Notes under the pieces: model-generated
Database searches by the model: none
The model's input: the letters and a program-made list of their open reading frames with translations, nothing else
Told to the model about the DNA's origin: nothing
Shown: positions 40,539-50,166 of the stretch, one piece after another
Position numbering within the stretch: position 1 is the stretch's first letter
Layout: each line of letters starts with the position of its first letter
NCBI GenBank assembly: GCA_015064185.1
Contig: SVSS01000005.1
Location: 32,599-96,598, forward strand
DNA: 64,000 nt
Reading direction: 5' to 3'
DNA from: Oscillospiraceae bacterium
GTDB taxonomy: Bacteria > Bacillota > Clostridia > Oscillospirales > CAG-272
Position numbers and translations under genes: made by a program

Positions 40539-41498
40539 ATGGAAGCATTACTTAGTATGTTTAAAAACGTTGTTTTATTTGTGGCTTTGGCGGTACCCGG
40601 GTATTTGCTCGTCAAAACAAAAATGCTGAATTCTGCGCATTCGGGTGTGTTATCAAAGCTTTTGATGTATGTGGGAATGCCGTTTTTGATCCTTTCGGGA
40701 ACGGTGAATAACATTTCCTTTGGCAAAGAGCTGATCATAACGGTTGCCCTTGTTGCGGCGATCGGCATCGCGTTTACCTTTGCCATGTTTTTTGTATCAA
40801 AGCCCGTGTCGGCTATGGAAAAGAACGAAAAAACAAACGGCATGATGCGCTTTTGTATGACCTTTTCCAATAATGGGTTTCTTGGTATACCGCTTGCGGT
40901 CGCCGTATTTGGTGCCAACTCTCCCGTTATGACGGTTCTTGTCATTCTGAACATCATCACAAATATTTTGATGTATACCTTAGGGGTATATCTTGTTTCG
41001 GGTGACAAAAGCAAGATAAGCCTGAAAAAAGCCTTCTTAAATCCCGTTTTGATTGCGTTTGTTATAGGCATTATTTTGAATTTGCTGAAGGTGAACACGT
41101 ACGTTCCTGAAATATCCACCTTTTCATCGCATTTCAGCGGTCTTGTCACGCCCCTGTCCATGACCATTCTTGGCATGAAAATGGCAGAGATCAAGTTCGT
41201 GTCGCTGTTTAAGTCTTGGCGCATGTATTACGTTTGCGCTTTGAAGCTGATACTCTTTCCCTGTGTTATCGTGGCGCTGCTTCTTGTTGCCAAACGATTC
41301 GGCGCGAGTATGTTTGACGCCAATGTGACACTTGGCTTTTTCATTGCGTTTGCAATGCCAACGGCAGGCCTTGCCTCTACCTTTGCTGATGGCTTTGGCG
41401 GCGATACCGAAAATGCCGTATCGATGACGCTCGGCACGACCGTCCTTTCGATCCTTACGATCCCCGTATTGTATTGGATACTTTCCTATTTACTGTAA
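40539..41498 (+). CDS. AEC family (auxin efflux carrier-type) transporter
   Basis: A 319-residue membrane protein with about ten helices. GYLLVKTKMLN and VGMPFLILSGTV near the N-terminus, FCMTFSNNGFLGIPLA in the middle (about 105-120), PLSMTILGMKMAEI near 205 and AFAMPTAGLASTFADGFGG near 275 fit the AEC/MleP family, which moves organic anions such as malate or malonate. AAAGGAGG precedes the start. An esterase gene follows after 12 bases. LysR control is likely. The substrate is not identified; the adjacent hydrolase may process it. Confidence 0.9.
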   Translation: MEALLSMFKNVVLFVALAVPGYLLVKTKMLNSAHSGVLSKLLMYVGMPFLILSGTVNNISFGKELIITVALVAAIGIAFTFAMFFVSKPVSAMEKNEKTNGMMRFCMTFSNNGFLGIPLAVAVFGANSPVMTVLVILNIITNILMYTLGVYLVSGDKSKISLKKAFLNPVLIAFVIGIILNLLKVNTYVPEISTFSSHFSGLVTPLSMTILGMKMAEIKFVSLFKSWRMYYVCALKLILFPCVIVALLLVAKRFGASMFDANVTLGFFIAFAMPTAGLASTFADGFGGDTENAVSMTLGTTVLSILTIPVLYWILSYLL

Positions 41499-41510
41499 AG
41501 GAGAATAGTC

Positions 41511-42263
41511 ATGAAATATTTAGAAAATATTTGTTACGCAAAGCGTGAGGATGAGGAGCTGCTGCTTGATATATATTTGCCTGAAGCCACAGAATTCCCC
41601 GTGTTTGTCTTTTTCCACGGCGGTGGGTTAGAAAAGGGAAGTAAGCGGGGGGCAAAGTTTTTTGCACAATATTTGACAGACAGAGGAATTGCCGTGGTAT
41701 CTGCCAATTACCGTATGTATCCGAATGCGAAATATCCCGATTTTATCGTGGATGCGGCCGAGGCCGTGCACTGGGCATCGGAAAACATGAACAACTACGG
41801 CAAGTGTGAAAAGATGTTTGTGGGCGGAAGCTCGGCAGGCGGATACCTTTCTATGATGCTTTGCTTTGACCCCCGTTGGTTATCCGCGTATGAAGCCTGG
41901 AAGATTCCTGTGACGGGATATTTTCATAATGCGGGACAGCCAACCAGTCACTTCAAGGTAGTGAACATGGAAGACGGTGTGTCGGAGAAGCGCTTGATCA
42001 TAGATGAGCGCGCGCCTATGTACCACATTGGCACCGCCGAGGAATATCCGCCGATGCATTTTGTCGTTTCGGATAACGACAGAGCCTGCCGCTATGAGCA
42101 GACGATGCTGCTGCTTTCTACACTCAAGCATTTCAAATATGATCCCGAAAAAATAGGCTTTACGCTGATGCACGGCAAGCATTGCGAGCACGATAAAACG
42201 TTTGATGAAAATGGGGACAATATCCTTGGCAAACTTTTGGTTGAATTTATCAAGAAGTGGTAA
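41511..42263 (+). CDS. Alpha/beta hydrolase, hormone-sensitive-lipase-like esterase
   Basis: A 250-residue soluble hydrolase. The oxyanion motif HGGG (about 35-38), nucleophile elbow GGSSAGG (about 104-110), a likely acid Asp in VVSDND (about 190) and the His in HGKHCEH (about 222-228) complete a catalytic triad. Such enzymes cleave small carboxyl esters. It is the second gene of a LysR-controlled unit with the AEC carrier, so an imported ester or acid is a plausible substrate (inference). AAAGGAG precedes the start. Confidence 0.88.
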   Translation: MKYLENICYAKREDEELLLDIYLPEATEFPVFVFFHGGGLEKGSKRGAKFFAQYLTDRGIAVVSANYRMYPNAKYPDFIVDAAEAVHWASENMNNYGKCEKMFVGGSSAGGYLSMMLCFDPRWLSAYEAWKIPVTGYFHNAGQPTSHFKVVNMEDGVSEKRLIIDERAPMYHIGTAEEYPPMHFVVSDNDRACRYEQTMLLLSTLKHFKYDPEKIGFTLMHGKHCEHDKTFDENGDNILGKLLVEFIKKW

Positions 42264-42280
42264 GGGTAAAAGTTTGACGC

Positions 42281-42314
42281 AAAAAAGAACACCGCCGCGG
42301 CGGTGTTCTTTTTT
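42281..42314 (+). terminator. Palindromic terminator, right flank of the LysR module
   Basis: AAAAAAGAACACCGC pairs with GCGGTGTTCTTTTTT, with the same 32-bp core as 39507-39538. Confidence 0.9.
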
Positions 42315-42317
42315 ATA

Positions 42318-42692
42318 TTAGCGCCTTCAGGCACCCCCGCACGAAGTGCGAAATGGATAACCACCCGCTATGCGGGTGGGGAACAATGGGTTACACCTCT
42401 TTCGTATAGAGTGTGTCGTTACATAAGGCTTCTCCTTGAGGAGAGGCTCCCGCGTAGCGGGTGGTGAGGTGTAGCCGCCATAGCGGCGTGTTCGAGTTTT
42501 GCAATGAGCCGCACAAACGCGCTTCGCGCTACACCTCATCCGTCAGCCTTCAGCTGCCACCTTCTCCTCAAGGAGAAGGCATTTTTGCAGACAACTTTTG
42601 CAAAGCAAAAGCCAGCGGCTTGAGCCGCTGGCCGGTAGTGTTGGGCTTTTAGACTTAGTGCATACCACCCGTTTGACGGGTGGTTATGATTT
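42318..42692. repeat. Dispersed ~373-bp hairpin-rich repeat, copy 2
   Basis: Aligns over its whole length with 23319-23691, with about two dozen substitutions and a 1-2 base length change. It again fills a gap between convergent genes and stops a few bases from the ppdK stop codon. The 42264-42695 gap otherwise holds only the terminator. Confidence 0.9.
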
Positions 42693-42695
42693 TGC

Positions 42696-45320
42696 TTAGT
42701 CCTTCAGGGCTGCCTGCGCTGCTGCAAGGCGAGCGATCGGCACACGGAAGGGAGAGCAGGAAACGTAGGTAAGGCCTACCTTGTGGCAGAACTCAACGGA
42801 GGAGGGGTCGCCACCGTGCTCACCGCAGATACCGAGCTTGATGTCGGGGCGGGTCGCGCGGCCAAGGGTCGCTGCCATTTCAACAAGCTTACCAACGCCG
42901 GTCTGGTCGAGCTTAGCGAAGGGATCGTTCTCGTAGATCTTGGTGTCGTAGTAAGCGTCAAGGAACTTACCTGCATCGTCACGGGAGAAGCCGAAGGTCA
43001 TCTGCGTAAGGTCGTTGGTACCGAAGGAGAAGAACTCTGCCTCCTTGGCGATATCGTCAGCGGTAAGTGCTGCACGGGGGATCTCGATCATCGTACCAAC
43101 CTTGTACTTGAGGTCGGAGCCTGCGGCTGCGATCTCAGCATCGGCGGTAGCAACAACGTGGCGCTTCACGAATGCAAGCTCCTTAATCTCGCCAACCAGC
43201 GGGATCATGATCTCGGGCACAATGGTCCATTCGGGGTGAGCCTTCTGTACGTTGAGGGCTGCGCGGATCACTGCCTTGGTCTGCATGACGGCGATCTCGG
43301 GGTAGGTAACTGCAAGACGGCAGCCACGGTGACCCATCATGGGGTTGAACTCGTGAAGACCCGAAATGATGTTCTTAACCTCGGCAACGGTCTTGCCGGT
43401 GTTCTTTGCAAGGAGCGCAATGTCAGCTTCCTCAGTGGGAACAAACTCGTGAAGGGGCGGGTCAAGGAAGCGAATGGTTACGGGGAAGCCCTCCATTGCC
43501 TCGTAGATCTTTTCAAAGTCGCCCTGCTGCATGGGCAGGATCTTGTCAAGTGCCTTCTCGCGACCCTCAACGGTGTCGGAGCAGATCATCTCGCGGATCG
43601 CGGCGATACGGTCAGCCTCAAAGAACATGTGCTCGGTACGGCAAAGACCAATGCCCTCAGCGCCAAGCTCGCGAGCCTTCTTTGCATCGGTGGGGGTATC
43701 TGCATTGGTGCGTACCTGCAGCTTGCGGTACTTATCAGCCCAGCTCATGATGGTGCCAAAGTTGCCGGAGATCTCTGCGTCAACGGTCTTGATGATGCCG
43801 TCGTAGATCTTACCGGTAGAGCCGTCAATGGAAATATAGTCGCCCTCGGTGTAGGTCTTACCAGCCAAGGTAAACTTCTTATTTTCCTCGTCCATCGCGA
43901 TCTCGCCGCAGCCCGAAACACAGCACTTGCCCATGCCGCGCGCTACAACTGCTGCGTGAGAGGTCATGCCGCCGCGCACGGTAAGGATACCCTGTGCAGC
44001 CTTCATGCCCGTGATATCCTCGGGAGAGGTCTCAAGGCGAACGAGAATAACCTTCTTGCCTGCCTGGTTCCACTTGTCTGCGTCGTCAGCGGAGAATACT
44101 ACTTGACCGCAAGCGGCACCGGGGGATGCACCAAGGCCCTTGCCGATGGGGTTGGCAGCCTTCAGTGCCTTTGCATCGAACTGCGGGTGGAGCAGGGTGT
44201 CAAGGTTGCGGGGGTCGATCATAAGAACAGCCTCTTGCTCGGTCTTGTGACCCTCAGCAACAAGGTCAACGGCGATCTGAAGCGCAGCCTGTGCGGTACG
44301 CTTGCCGTTACGGGTCTGGAGCATGAAGAGCTTACCGTGCTCAACGGTGAACTCCATATCCTGCATATCGTGATAGTGGTTCTCGAGGATACCGCAAACC
44401 TTTACGAACTGCTCGTATGCCTCGGGGAACTTCTCAGCCATTTGTGCGATGGGCATGGGGGTACGAACACCCGCAACTACGTCCTCGCCCTGTGCGTTGG
44501 TGAGGAACTCACCCATCATCTTCTTTTCGCCCGTTGCGGGGTCGCGGGTAAAGGCAACACCGGTGCCGCAATCGTCACCCATGTTACCGAATGCCATAGC
44601 CTGTACGTTTACAGCGGTACCCCAGCTGTAGGGAATATCGTTGTCACGGCGGTATACGTTTGCACGGGGGTTGTCCCAAGAACGGAATACTGCCTTAACA
44701 GCACCCATCAATTGCTCCTTGGGGTCAGAGGGGAAGTCAGAGCCGATCTTTGCCTTGTACTCTGCCTTGAACTGGTTAGCCAGCTCCTTGAGATCCTCAG
44801 CAGTCAGGTCAACGTCAAGCGTTACACCCTTCTCCTCCTTCATCTTGTCGATGAGCTCCTCAAAGTACTTCTTGCCAACCTCCATAACGACGTCGGAGTA
44901 CATCTGGATAAAGCGGCGGTAGCAGTCGTAAGCCCAACGTGCGTTGCCGGACTTTTCTGCCATAACCTCAACGACCTCCTCGTTAAGACCGAGGTTGAGG
45001 ATCGTATCCATCATGCCGGGCATGGATGCGCGAGCGCCCGAACGAACCGAAACAAGAAGGGGATTTTCCTTGTCACCGAACTTTTTGCCGGTGATCGCTT
45101 CCATTTTTTCAACGTACTCGTTGATCTCTTTTTGAATACCGTCGTTGATCTGACGGCCATCCTCGTAGTACTGCGTGCAAGCCTCAGTGCTGATGGTGAA
45201 GCCCTGGGGAACGGGAAGACCGATGTTGGTCATTTCCGCAAGGTTTGCACCTTTGCCGCCGAGCAGCTCACGCATGCTTGCATTGCCCTCGGTGAAAAGG
45301 TAACAATACTTCTTTGCCAT
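42696..45320 (-). CDS. ppdK: Pyruvate, phosphate dikinase
   Basis: An 874-residue enzyme with the full PPDK order. The nucleotide-binding domain has GGKGANLAEMTNIGLPVPQG near the N-terminus. The phosphohistidine domain has GGMTSHAAVVARGMGK, catalytic His near 455. The pyruvate/PEP barrel has GLCRTEHMFF, MGHRGCRL and a late GICGEHGGDP with the acid Cys in YVSCSPFRVP. It interconverts ATP, phosphate and pyruvate with AMP, diphosphate and PEP, often run toward pyruvate in anaerobes. The start at 45320 follows GGAGG at 8 bases. It is monocistronic, with a good promoter. Confidence 0.97.
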   Translation of the reverse strand: MAKKYCYLFTEGNASMRELLGGKGANLAEMTNIGLPVPQGFTISTEACTQYYEDGRQINDGIQKEINEYVEKMEAITGKKFGDKENPLLVSVRSGARASMPGMMDTILNLGLNEEVVEVMAEKSGNARWAYDCYRRFIQMYSDVVMEVGKKYFEELIDKMKEEKGVTLDVDLTAEDLKELANQFKAEYKAKIGSDFPSDPKEQLMGAVKAVFRSWDNPRANVYRRDNDIPYSWGTAVNVQAMAFGNMGDDCGTGVAFTRDPATGEKKMMGEFLTNAQGEDVVAGVRTPMPIAQMAEKFPEAYEQFVKVCGILENHYHDMQDMEFTVEHGKLFMLQTRNGKRTAQAALQIAVDLVAEGHKTEQEAVLMIDPRNLDTLLHPQFDAKALKAANPIGKGLGASPGAACGQVVFSADDADKWNQAGKKVILVRLETSPEDITGMKAAQGILTVRGGMTSHAAVVARGMGKCCVSGCGEIAMDEENKKFTLAGKTYTEGDYISIDGSTGKIYDGIIKTVDAEISGNFGTIMSWADKYRKLQVRTNADTPTDAKKARELGAEGIGLCRTEHMFFEADRIAAIREMICSDTVEGREKALDKILPMQQGDFEKIYEAMEGFPVTIRFLDPPLHEFVPTEEADIALLAKNTGKTVAEVKNIISGLHEFNPMMGHRGCRLAVTYPEIAVMQTKAVIRAALNVQKAHPEWTIVPEIMIPLVGEIKELAFVKRHVVATADAEIAAAGSDLKYKVGTMIEIPRAALTADDIAKEAEFFSFGTNDLTQMTFGFSRDDAGKFLDAYYDTKIYENDPFAKLDQTGVGKLVEMAATLGRATRPDIKLGICGEHGGDPSSVEFCHKVGLTYVSCSPFRVPIARLAAAQAALKD

Positions 45321-45390
45321 TTGAAATACCTCCAAATATTTATATTTATCTTGAACACAAAAATATGCGGCTCTCCGCATAGCGGCAATT

Positions 45391-45419
45391 ATTATATCAT
45401 ATTATTTAAAATATAGCAA
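45391..45419 (-). promoter_or_regulatory. Promoter of ppdK
   Basis: TTGCTA and TATAAT on the minus strand with a 17-bp spacer. The leader carries a GCGGAGAGCCGC mini-hairpin. The 45321-45624 gap holds only this and the divergent pth promoter. Confidence 0.75.
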
Positions 45420-45511
45420 CAGATTTAGTTATTTTTCAAAACAAAAAAAGTTAATTTTTTTTGAACAACAGTGATTTTTTATCAATAATTTCAAAAAATG
45501 TGCTTTTGCGG

Positions 45512-45540
45512 TTGCTTTTGCGGCTTGCTTTGTGTATAAT
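45512..45540 (+). promoter_or_regulatory. Promoter of pth-mfd
   Basis: TTGCTT and TATAAT with a 17-bp spacer, about 85 bp before the pth start. Confidence 0.7.
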
Positions 45541-45624
45541 ATGTATAATAAAAAAATTAAGAATATCCGTCGGCGCGAGGCTCTCGCGGCGGCGTTTGTG
45601 TGCTTTTGTAAAAAAGGAGCGTAT

Positions 45625-46266
45625 ATGGCAAACATTTTTGATCTGTTTAGAAAAATAGAAAAGAGTGAAGCAGCACTGACGGGGGCGCCCGCATATTTGG
45701 TGGTGGGGCTTGGCAACCCCGGCAAGGAATATGCAAGCACGCGGCACAATGCGGGCTTTCTTGCCATAGATCATATTGCCGCGCACGCAGGCGCCAAGAT
45801 AGACCGTGTGCGCTTTAAGGGGCTGACGGGCGAGGGCACGCTTTGCGGCACACGTGTGCTCTTTTTAAAGCCGCAGACCTATATGAATCTTTCGGGCGAG
45901 TCTGTGCGCGAGGCGGCTGCCTTTTACCACATTGAGCCCGCCAATATTATTGTGATCTATGATGACGTTACGCTTGACGTTGGCAGACTTCGCGTGCGCG
46001 GCAAGGGCAGTGACGGTGGGCATAACGGGATGAAAAGCATTATTTATCAGCTGAATTCCGATGCGTTTGCACGCGTGCGCGTTGGCGTTGGCAAAAAGCC
46101 ACACCCCGCATACGATCTTGCAAATTGGGTGCTTTCCGCCTTTTCCGCTGAGGAGCTTGCGGTACTTTCTAAAATGTTTGACACTGTCGAGAGGGGCGTT
46201 GAGCTGCTGATCAAGGGAGATCTCGCCACCGCTATGCAGGTTTGTAACGGAGCTGTGCCATGCTGA
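45625..46266 (+). CDS. pth: Peptidyl-tRNA hydrolase
   Basis: A 213-residue protein. After a 20-residue N-terminal extension it has LVVGLGNPGKEYASTRHNAG with the catalytic His, LKPQTYMNLSG, VIYDDVTLDVG with the catalytic Asp, and GGHNGMKSI. It recycles peptidyl-tRNA dropped from ribosomes. AAAAGGAG precedes the start at 45625; the upstream in-frame codons lie in the leader. The stop overlaps the mfd start by 7 bases. The pth-mfd order is conserved in Firmicutes. Confidence 0.96.
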   Translation: MANIFDLFRKIEKSEAALTGAPAYLVVGLGNPGKEYASTRHNAGFLAIDHIAAHAGAKIDRVRFKGLTGEGTLCGTRVLFLKPQTYMNLSGESVREAAAFYHIEPANIIVIYDDVTLDVGRLRVRGKGSDGGHNGMKSIIYQLNSDAFARVRVGVGKKPHPAYDLANWVLSAFSAEELAVLSKMFDTVERGVELLIKGDLATAMQVCNGAVPC

Positions 46267-49200
46267 TCCCACAGGCGATCCGCGCCGAGGCAGAGTACCG
46301 GGCACTTACCGATGATCTTGCGCGCGCTCTTCGCACGCGCTCATTACCGTTTGCCGTTTGCGGGCTTTGTGAGGGTGCTTCGGATGCTATGCTGGCGGCA
46401 CTTTTTGCCGATATGAAGGGGCGGTATTCGGGCGCTGCACTCATGATCCTGCCCGAGGAAAAGGAATGCGTGCGCTTGCAGCAGTATTTCTCGCAATATG
46501 GTATCCGTGCAGCATTTTTTACAGCACGCGATCTTACTTTTTATAACATTACAGCCTCGCATGAGTATGAGCATGAGAGGCTTTCTGTGCTTTGGCGCTT
46601 GCTTGGGGGCGAGCTTGACGTGGTGCTTACCACGCCCGACGCGGCGCTGGGGCTTACGGTTTCCCGAGAGAAGCTAAAAGAGGCAATGATCGCACTGAAC
46701 ACCCAAAGTGTGATCGATCCCGCTGTGCTTGCCGCACAACTGATAGCGGCGGGCTATATCCGCGTTGATCTGGTGGAGGGCGCAGGGCAGTTTGCCGTGC
46801 GCGGCGGCATCTTTGATATCTATCCGCCCAATTTACGCGCGTTAGCTACAGACAGCACCGTAATTTTGAGATCTGCACCCATACGTGTAGAGTTTTTTGG
46901 CGATGAGATCGACCGTATTGGCATATTTGATGTAGAAACACAACGCATCCACACCATGCTTGCCGATTGTGAGCTTCCGCCCGCAAGAGAGGTTTTGGTT
47001 ACCGATGGGGTGCGTAATGAAATCCGCGAGGCGGTAGAGGCGCAATTAAAAAAATGCAAGGATGAGCGCGGGCGCGAGGAGCTTGAAAAGGAGCTTGCTG
47101 AGCTCATCGGCGGCGGGGAAGTGCGCTTTGCGGATAAGTATTTAACGCTTTGCGACCCGGCGCGTGAATGCCTGCTTTCCTATTTGGATCCGCACACGCT
47201 TGTCGTTTTGCGTGGAACAAATGCCATAAACGATCGCTTAAGGGCTGCCATGTGGCACGCGGAGGAAACGATAAAGGAGCTGCTGGAGGGCGGTACAGTT
47301 GCCGCGCGTTACGTTGAATACGGCTTGCCTGCCAGCACGCTTGAGCGCTTTTTGGATGGCGCGGTTACAGTACATGTCAATTCTATTGCAGAGGGACTTT
47401 CAGGCAAGCGTCTTGGCGGTCTTTACACCTTCAAAAGCAAGCACACGGTGGCTTACGGAGATAATTTTGAGCTGCTCCTTGAGGATCTGCAAAGCTATAT
47501 GGAAACGCGCCGCGCGGTGCTGCTGCTTGCCGAGCATGAAACGGCGGCAAGGCAGATGGCACAAAGGCTGGAAAACAGCGGCTTTGCGGTGAAGGTGTGG
47601 AGCGAGGGTGCCACACTGCCCGCTATGGGTGAGATCTTGCTGACATGGCAGGAGATGAGCGTTGGGTTTGAGCTTGGCGTTTCGGGCTTTGCGGTGCTTT
47701 CCCTCTCGGAGGAAAATCGCCGCGGCGGTCTTTCTCCTGCGGGGCGCATCAAGCGTGCCAAGAAAAAGAAAGATGCACGCGGTGCCATTCTCTCCTATGC
47801 CGATCTCGCGCCGGGAGATCTTGTGGTACACGAGGCGCACGGTATCGGGCGCTACGTGGGGCTGGAAACGCTTACCATTGACGGCGTAACGCGCGATTAC
47901 GTCAGCATTCAATACGCGGGCAGCGATAAGCTGTTTTTGCCCTGTGACCGCCTGGATGCCGTATCGAAATATATCGGCGCGCACGGTGATGACGGCATGG
48001 TCAAGCTCTCGCGCTTTGGCGGTGGGGAGTGGAAAAAGGCAAAGGCGCGTGCTAAGGCGGCGGTAAAGGACATGGCAAAGGATCTCATTCGCCTTTACGC
48101 TGAGCGAAAACGTCGCACGGGCTTTGCTTTTCCGCCCGATGATGCCTATCAAAGAGAATTTGAAATGGCATTTCAGTACGAGGAAACAGACGGTCAGATC
48201 GCCGCGGCGGATGAGATAAAAGAGGATATGATGCGCGCCGCGCCCATGGATCGCCTTTTGTGCGGTGACGTAGGCTTTGGCAAGACCGAGGTGGCAGTAC
48301 GTGCCGCCTATAAAGCCGTTTTGGCGGGCAAGCAGGTGGCCATATTGGTGCCAACCACCATTCTTGCCCTGCAGCATTATCAAACGATCGGCTCGCGCAT
48401 GCGTGCCTTTGCGGTGAGCGTGGATATGCTTTCTCGCTTCCGCACACCAAAGGAGCAGGAGCAGACCCTAAGGCGCTTAGCGCGCGGTGATCTTGATATC
48501 ATCGTGGGCACGCATCGCCTGATTTCAAAGGACGTAAAATTTAAGGATCTTGGCTTGCTTATTGTGGATGAGGAGCAGCGCTTTGGCGTGGCGCAAAAGG
48601 AAAAGCTAAAGCAGCTTGCGGGTAACGTTGACGTGCTCACATTGACGGCCACCCCCATTCCGCGCACGCTCAATATGGCAATGAGCGGCATTCGCGATAT
48701 CTCTATTCTTGACGAGGCACCCGGCGACCGCTTGCCTGTGCAATCCTACGTGCTTGAGCACGATGAGCTGATCATAGAGGAAGCTATTCGACGCGAGCTT
48801 CGCCGCGGCGGACAGGTCTTTTATCTGCATAATACCGTGGAGCATATACACGAGGTGGCGGCAAGGCTTTCCACCGAGATCCCCGAGGCGCGCATCACCG
48901 TGGCGCACGGCAAAATGGATAAGGATGCGCTCGAACGTATTTGGGGCGACATGATCGCAGGCAAGATCGATATATTAGTCAGCACCACGATCATTGAAAC
49001 AGGCATTGACGTGCCCAACGCCAATACACTTATCGTGGATAATGCGCACCGTATGGGGCTTTCACAGCTGCATCAGCTACGCGGACGCGTAGGACGCTCG
49101 CCACGCCGTGCGTATGCGTATTTCACCTATCCCGTGGGGCGTGCGCTCGATGATATACAGCGCAAGCGCTTGGAGGCAATTCGAGAGTATGCCGAGTTTG

Positions 49201-49823
49201 GCGCAGGCTTTCGTATCGCGCTGCGCGATCTTGAATTGCGCGGTGCGGGAAATCTGCTGGGCGCCGAGCAGCACGGGCATTTGGATGCCGTCGGTTACGA
49301 GCTTTACGTCAAGCTCCTCAACGAAGCGGTTTTGGAGGAGCAGGGAGAGAAGCCGGAGGAAAGCGTGGAATGTATCGTAACGCTTTCCTATGACGCGTGC
49401 TTGCCCGATAACTACGTGCGCTCCGCTTCACAGCGTATGGCGTTGTACAAACGCATCTCGCTGATCGCAAGCAAGGCGGATATGGAGGACATGACCGACG
49501 AGCTGCTTGACCGTTACGGAGATCTGCCCCGTGCGGCAACCAATCTGCTGTATATTGCGCTGATCCGCTCGCTTGCCGCGAAGTGCGGCATCACGCAGAT
49601 CCGCCAGGACGGGGGCGATATCGCCATTTATGCCGAAAAGCTTGACGTAGAGGCTTGGATGGAGCTTTCCGCCATTTTTGCGGGTAAGCTCCGTATGATG
49701 GTATCCGCTACACCCTATATTCGCTACCGCCCCGGCAAAGCTGCAGTGGCGCTTACCGAGATGTGCGAACTGTTTTTTAAGCTTGTAGAACTCACCGACA
49801 AGAAAAAGGTAGACAAACCGTAA
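46260..49823 (+). CDS. mfd: Transcription-repair coupling factor
   Basis: An 1187-residue protein with the whole Mfd order: UvrB-like domain 1 (about 1-350, including GGIFDIYPPNL), the RNA-polymerase-interaction domain (DLVVHEAHGIGRYVGLETL near 520), RecG-like motor with GDVGFGKTEVA (about 665), VDEEQRFGV and LTATPIPRTLNMA, LSQLHQLRGRVGRS, and the C-terminal TRCF domain. Mfd removes stalled RNA polymerase and recruits UvrA. It overlaps pth and is translated from the same mRNA. A promoter for the next unit lies in its last codons (49810-49838). Confidence 0.97.
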   Translation: MLIPQAIRAEAEYRALTDDLARALRTRSLPFAVCGLCEGASDAMLAALFADMKGRYSGAALMILPEEKECVRLQQYFSQYGIRAAFFTARDLTFYNITASHEYEHERLSVLWRLLGGELDVVLTTPDAALGLTVSREKLKEAMIALNTQSVIDPAVLAAQLIAAGYIRVDLVEGAGQFAVRGGIFDIYPPNLRALATDSTVILRSAPIRVEFFGDEIDRIGIFDVETQRIHTMLADCELPPAREVLVTDGVRNEIREAVEAQLKKCKDERGREELEKELAELIGGGEVRFADKYLTLCDPARECLLSYLDPHTLVVLRGTNAINDRLRAAMWHAEETIKELLEGGTVAARYVEYGLPASTLERFLDGAVTVHVNSIAEGLSGKRLGGLYTFKSKHTVAYGDNFELLLEDLQSYMETRRAVLLLAEHETAARQMAQRLENSGFAVKVWSEGATLPAMGEILLTWQEMSVGFELGVSGFAVLSLSEENRRGGLSPAGRIKRAKKKKDARGAILSYADLAPGDLVVHEAHGIGRYVGLETLTIDGVTRDYVSIQYAGSDKLFLPCDRLDAVSKYIGAHGDDGMVKLSRFGGGEWKKAKARAKAAVKDMAKDLIRLYAERKRRTGFAFPPDDAYQREFEMAFQYEETDGQIAAADEIKEDMMRAAPMDRLLCGDVGFGKTEVAVRAAYKAVLAGKQVAILVPTTILALQHYQTIGSRMRAFAVSVDMLSRFRTPKEQEQTLRRLARGDLDIIVGTHRLISKDVKFKDLGLLIVDEEQRFGVAQKEKLKQLAGNVDVLTLTATPIPRTLNMAMSGIRDISILDEAPGDRLPVQSYVLEHDELIIEEAIRRELRRGGQVFYLHNTVEHIHEVAARLSTEIPEARITVAHGKMDKDALERIWGDMIAGKIDILVSTTIIETGIDVPNANTLIVDNAHRMGLSQLHQLRGRVGRSPRRAYAYFTYPVGRALDDIQRKRLEAIREYAEFGAGFRIALRDLELRGAGNLLGAEQHGHLDAVGYELYVKLLNEAVLEEQGEKPEESVECIVTLSYDACLPDNYVRSASQRMALYKRISLIASKADMEDMTDELLDRYGDLPRAATNLLYIALIRSLAAKCGITQIRQDGGDIAIYAEKLDVEAWMELSAIFAGKLRMMVSATPYIRYRPGKAAVALTEMCELFFKLVELTDKKKVDKP

Positions 49824-49838
49824 TTTTTATTGTATAAT
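49810..49838 (+). promoter_or_regulatory. Promoter at the edge of the TIR-bounded leader element
   Basis: TAGACA and TATAAT with a 17-bp spacer, overlapping the end of mfd. The predicted start point falls at about 49845, exactly where the inverted-repeat element begins. Confidence 0.6.
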
Positions 49839-49844
49839 GGTACG

Positions 49845-50126
49845 GTATAGCCGAAGGGAGCCGAACCCGACAGGTCTTTACAAACAAAAATTCACCCCGA
49901 CGGCGGGAAAAGCTCTTGCCATATCCACATATGCCTGCGCGCTTTTCTCTTGCCGGAGCAAATTTTTGTTTTGCAAATACTGCTTCGCACCTCTCGGCAA
50001 ATAATTTTTTAGCAGATTTTGTTGCGCAAAGACGCAACAAAGTGTTACTTTGTAAGTCTTGGCACGGCAAAAGATACAAAAAAGTATTGCCGTGAGGCTG
50101 TCGAGCTCGACTCCCTTCGGCTATAC
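49845..50126. repeat. 282-bp element bounded by ~28-bp inverted repeats
   Basis: The left end GTATAGCCGAAGGGAG and the right end CTCCCTTCGGCTATAC are perfect complements over 16 bp; pairing continues, with mismatches, to CGACAG/CTGTCG. The interior holds nested hairpins: CAAACAAAAATT with AATTTTTGTTTTG, and CACGGCAA with TTGCCGTG. No protein gene is credible. Read from the promoter at 49810 it would be the leader of the lipoprotein gene. It could be a MITE-like insertion or a structured RNA. Confidence 0.75.
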
Positions 50127-50166
50127 AGTCATCTTGTTTAATCGAATGATAAAAGGAATTGATGAT

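Noticed and set aside
42783..45416. An 877-codon open frame opposite ppdK, and a similar 718-codon frame opposite pnp (29223-31379)
   Set aside because: Both mirror the codon structure of the sense gene, lack starts with ribosome sites and show no family motifs.
49845..50126. tmRNA, SRP RNA or 6S RNA as identity of the TIR-bounded element
   Set aside because: There is a CGACAGG near the 5' side, but no 7-bp tRNA-like acceptor with encoded CCA, no credible tag frame ending in ALAA and no T-arm. The SRP tetraloop block GGAAGGAAGCAG is absent, and the layout does not match 6S.
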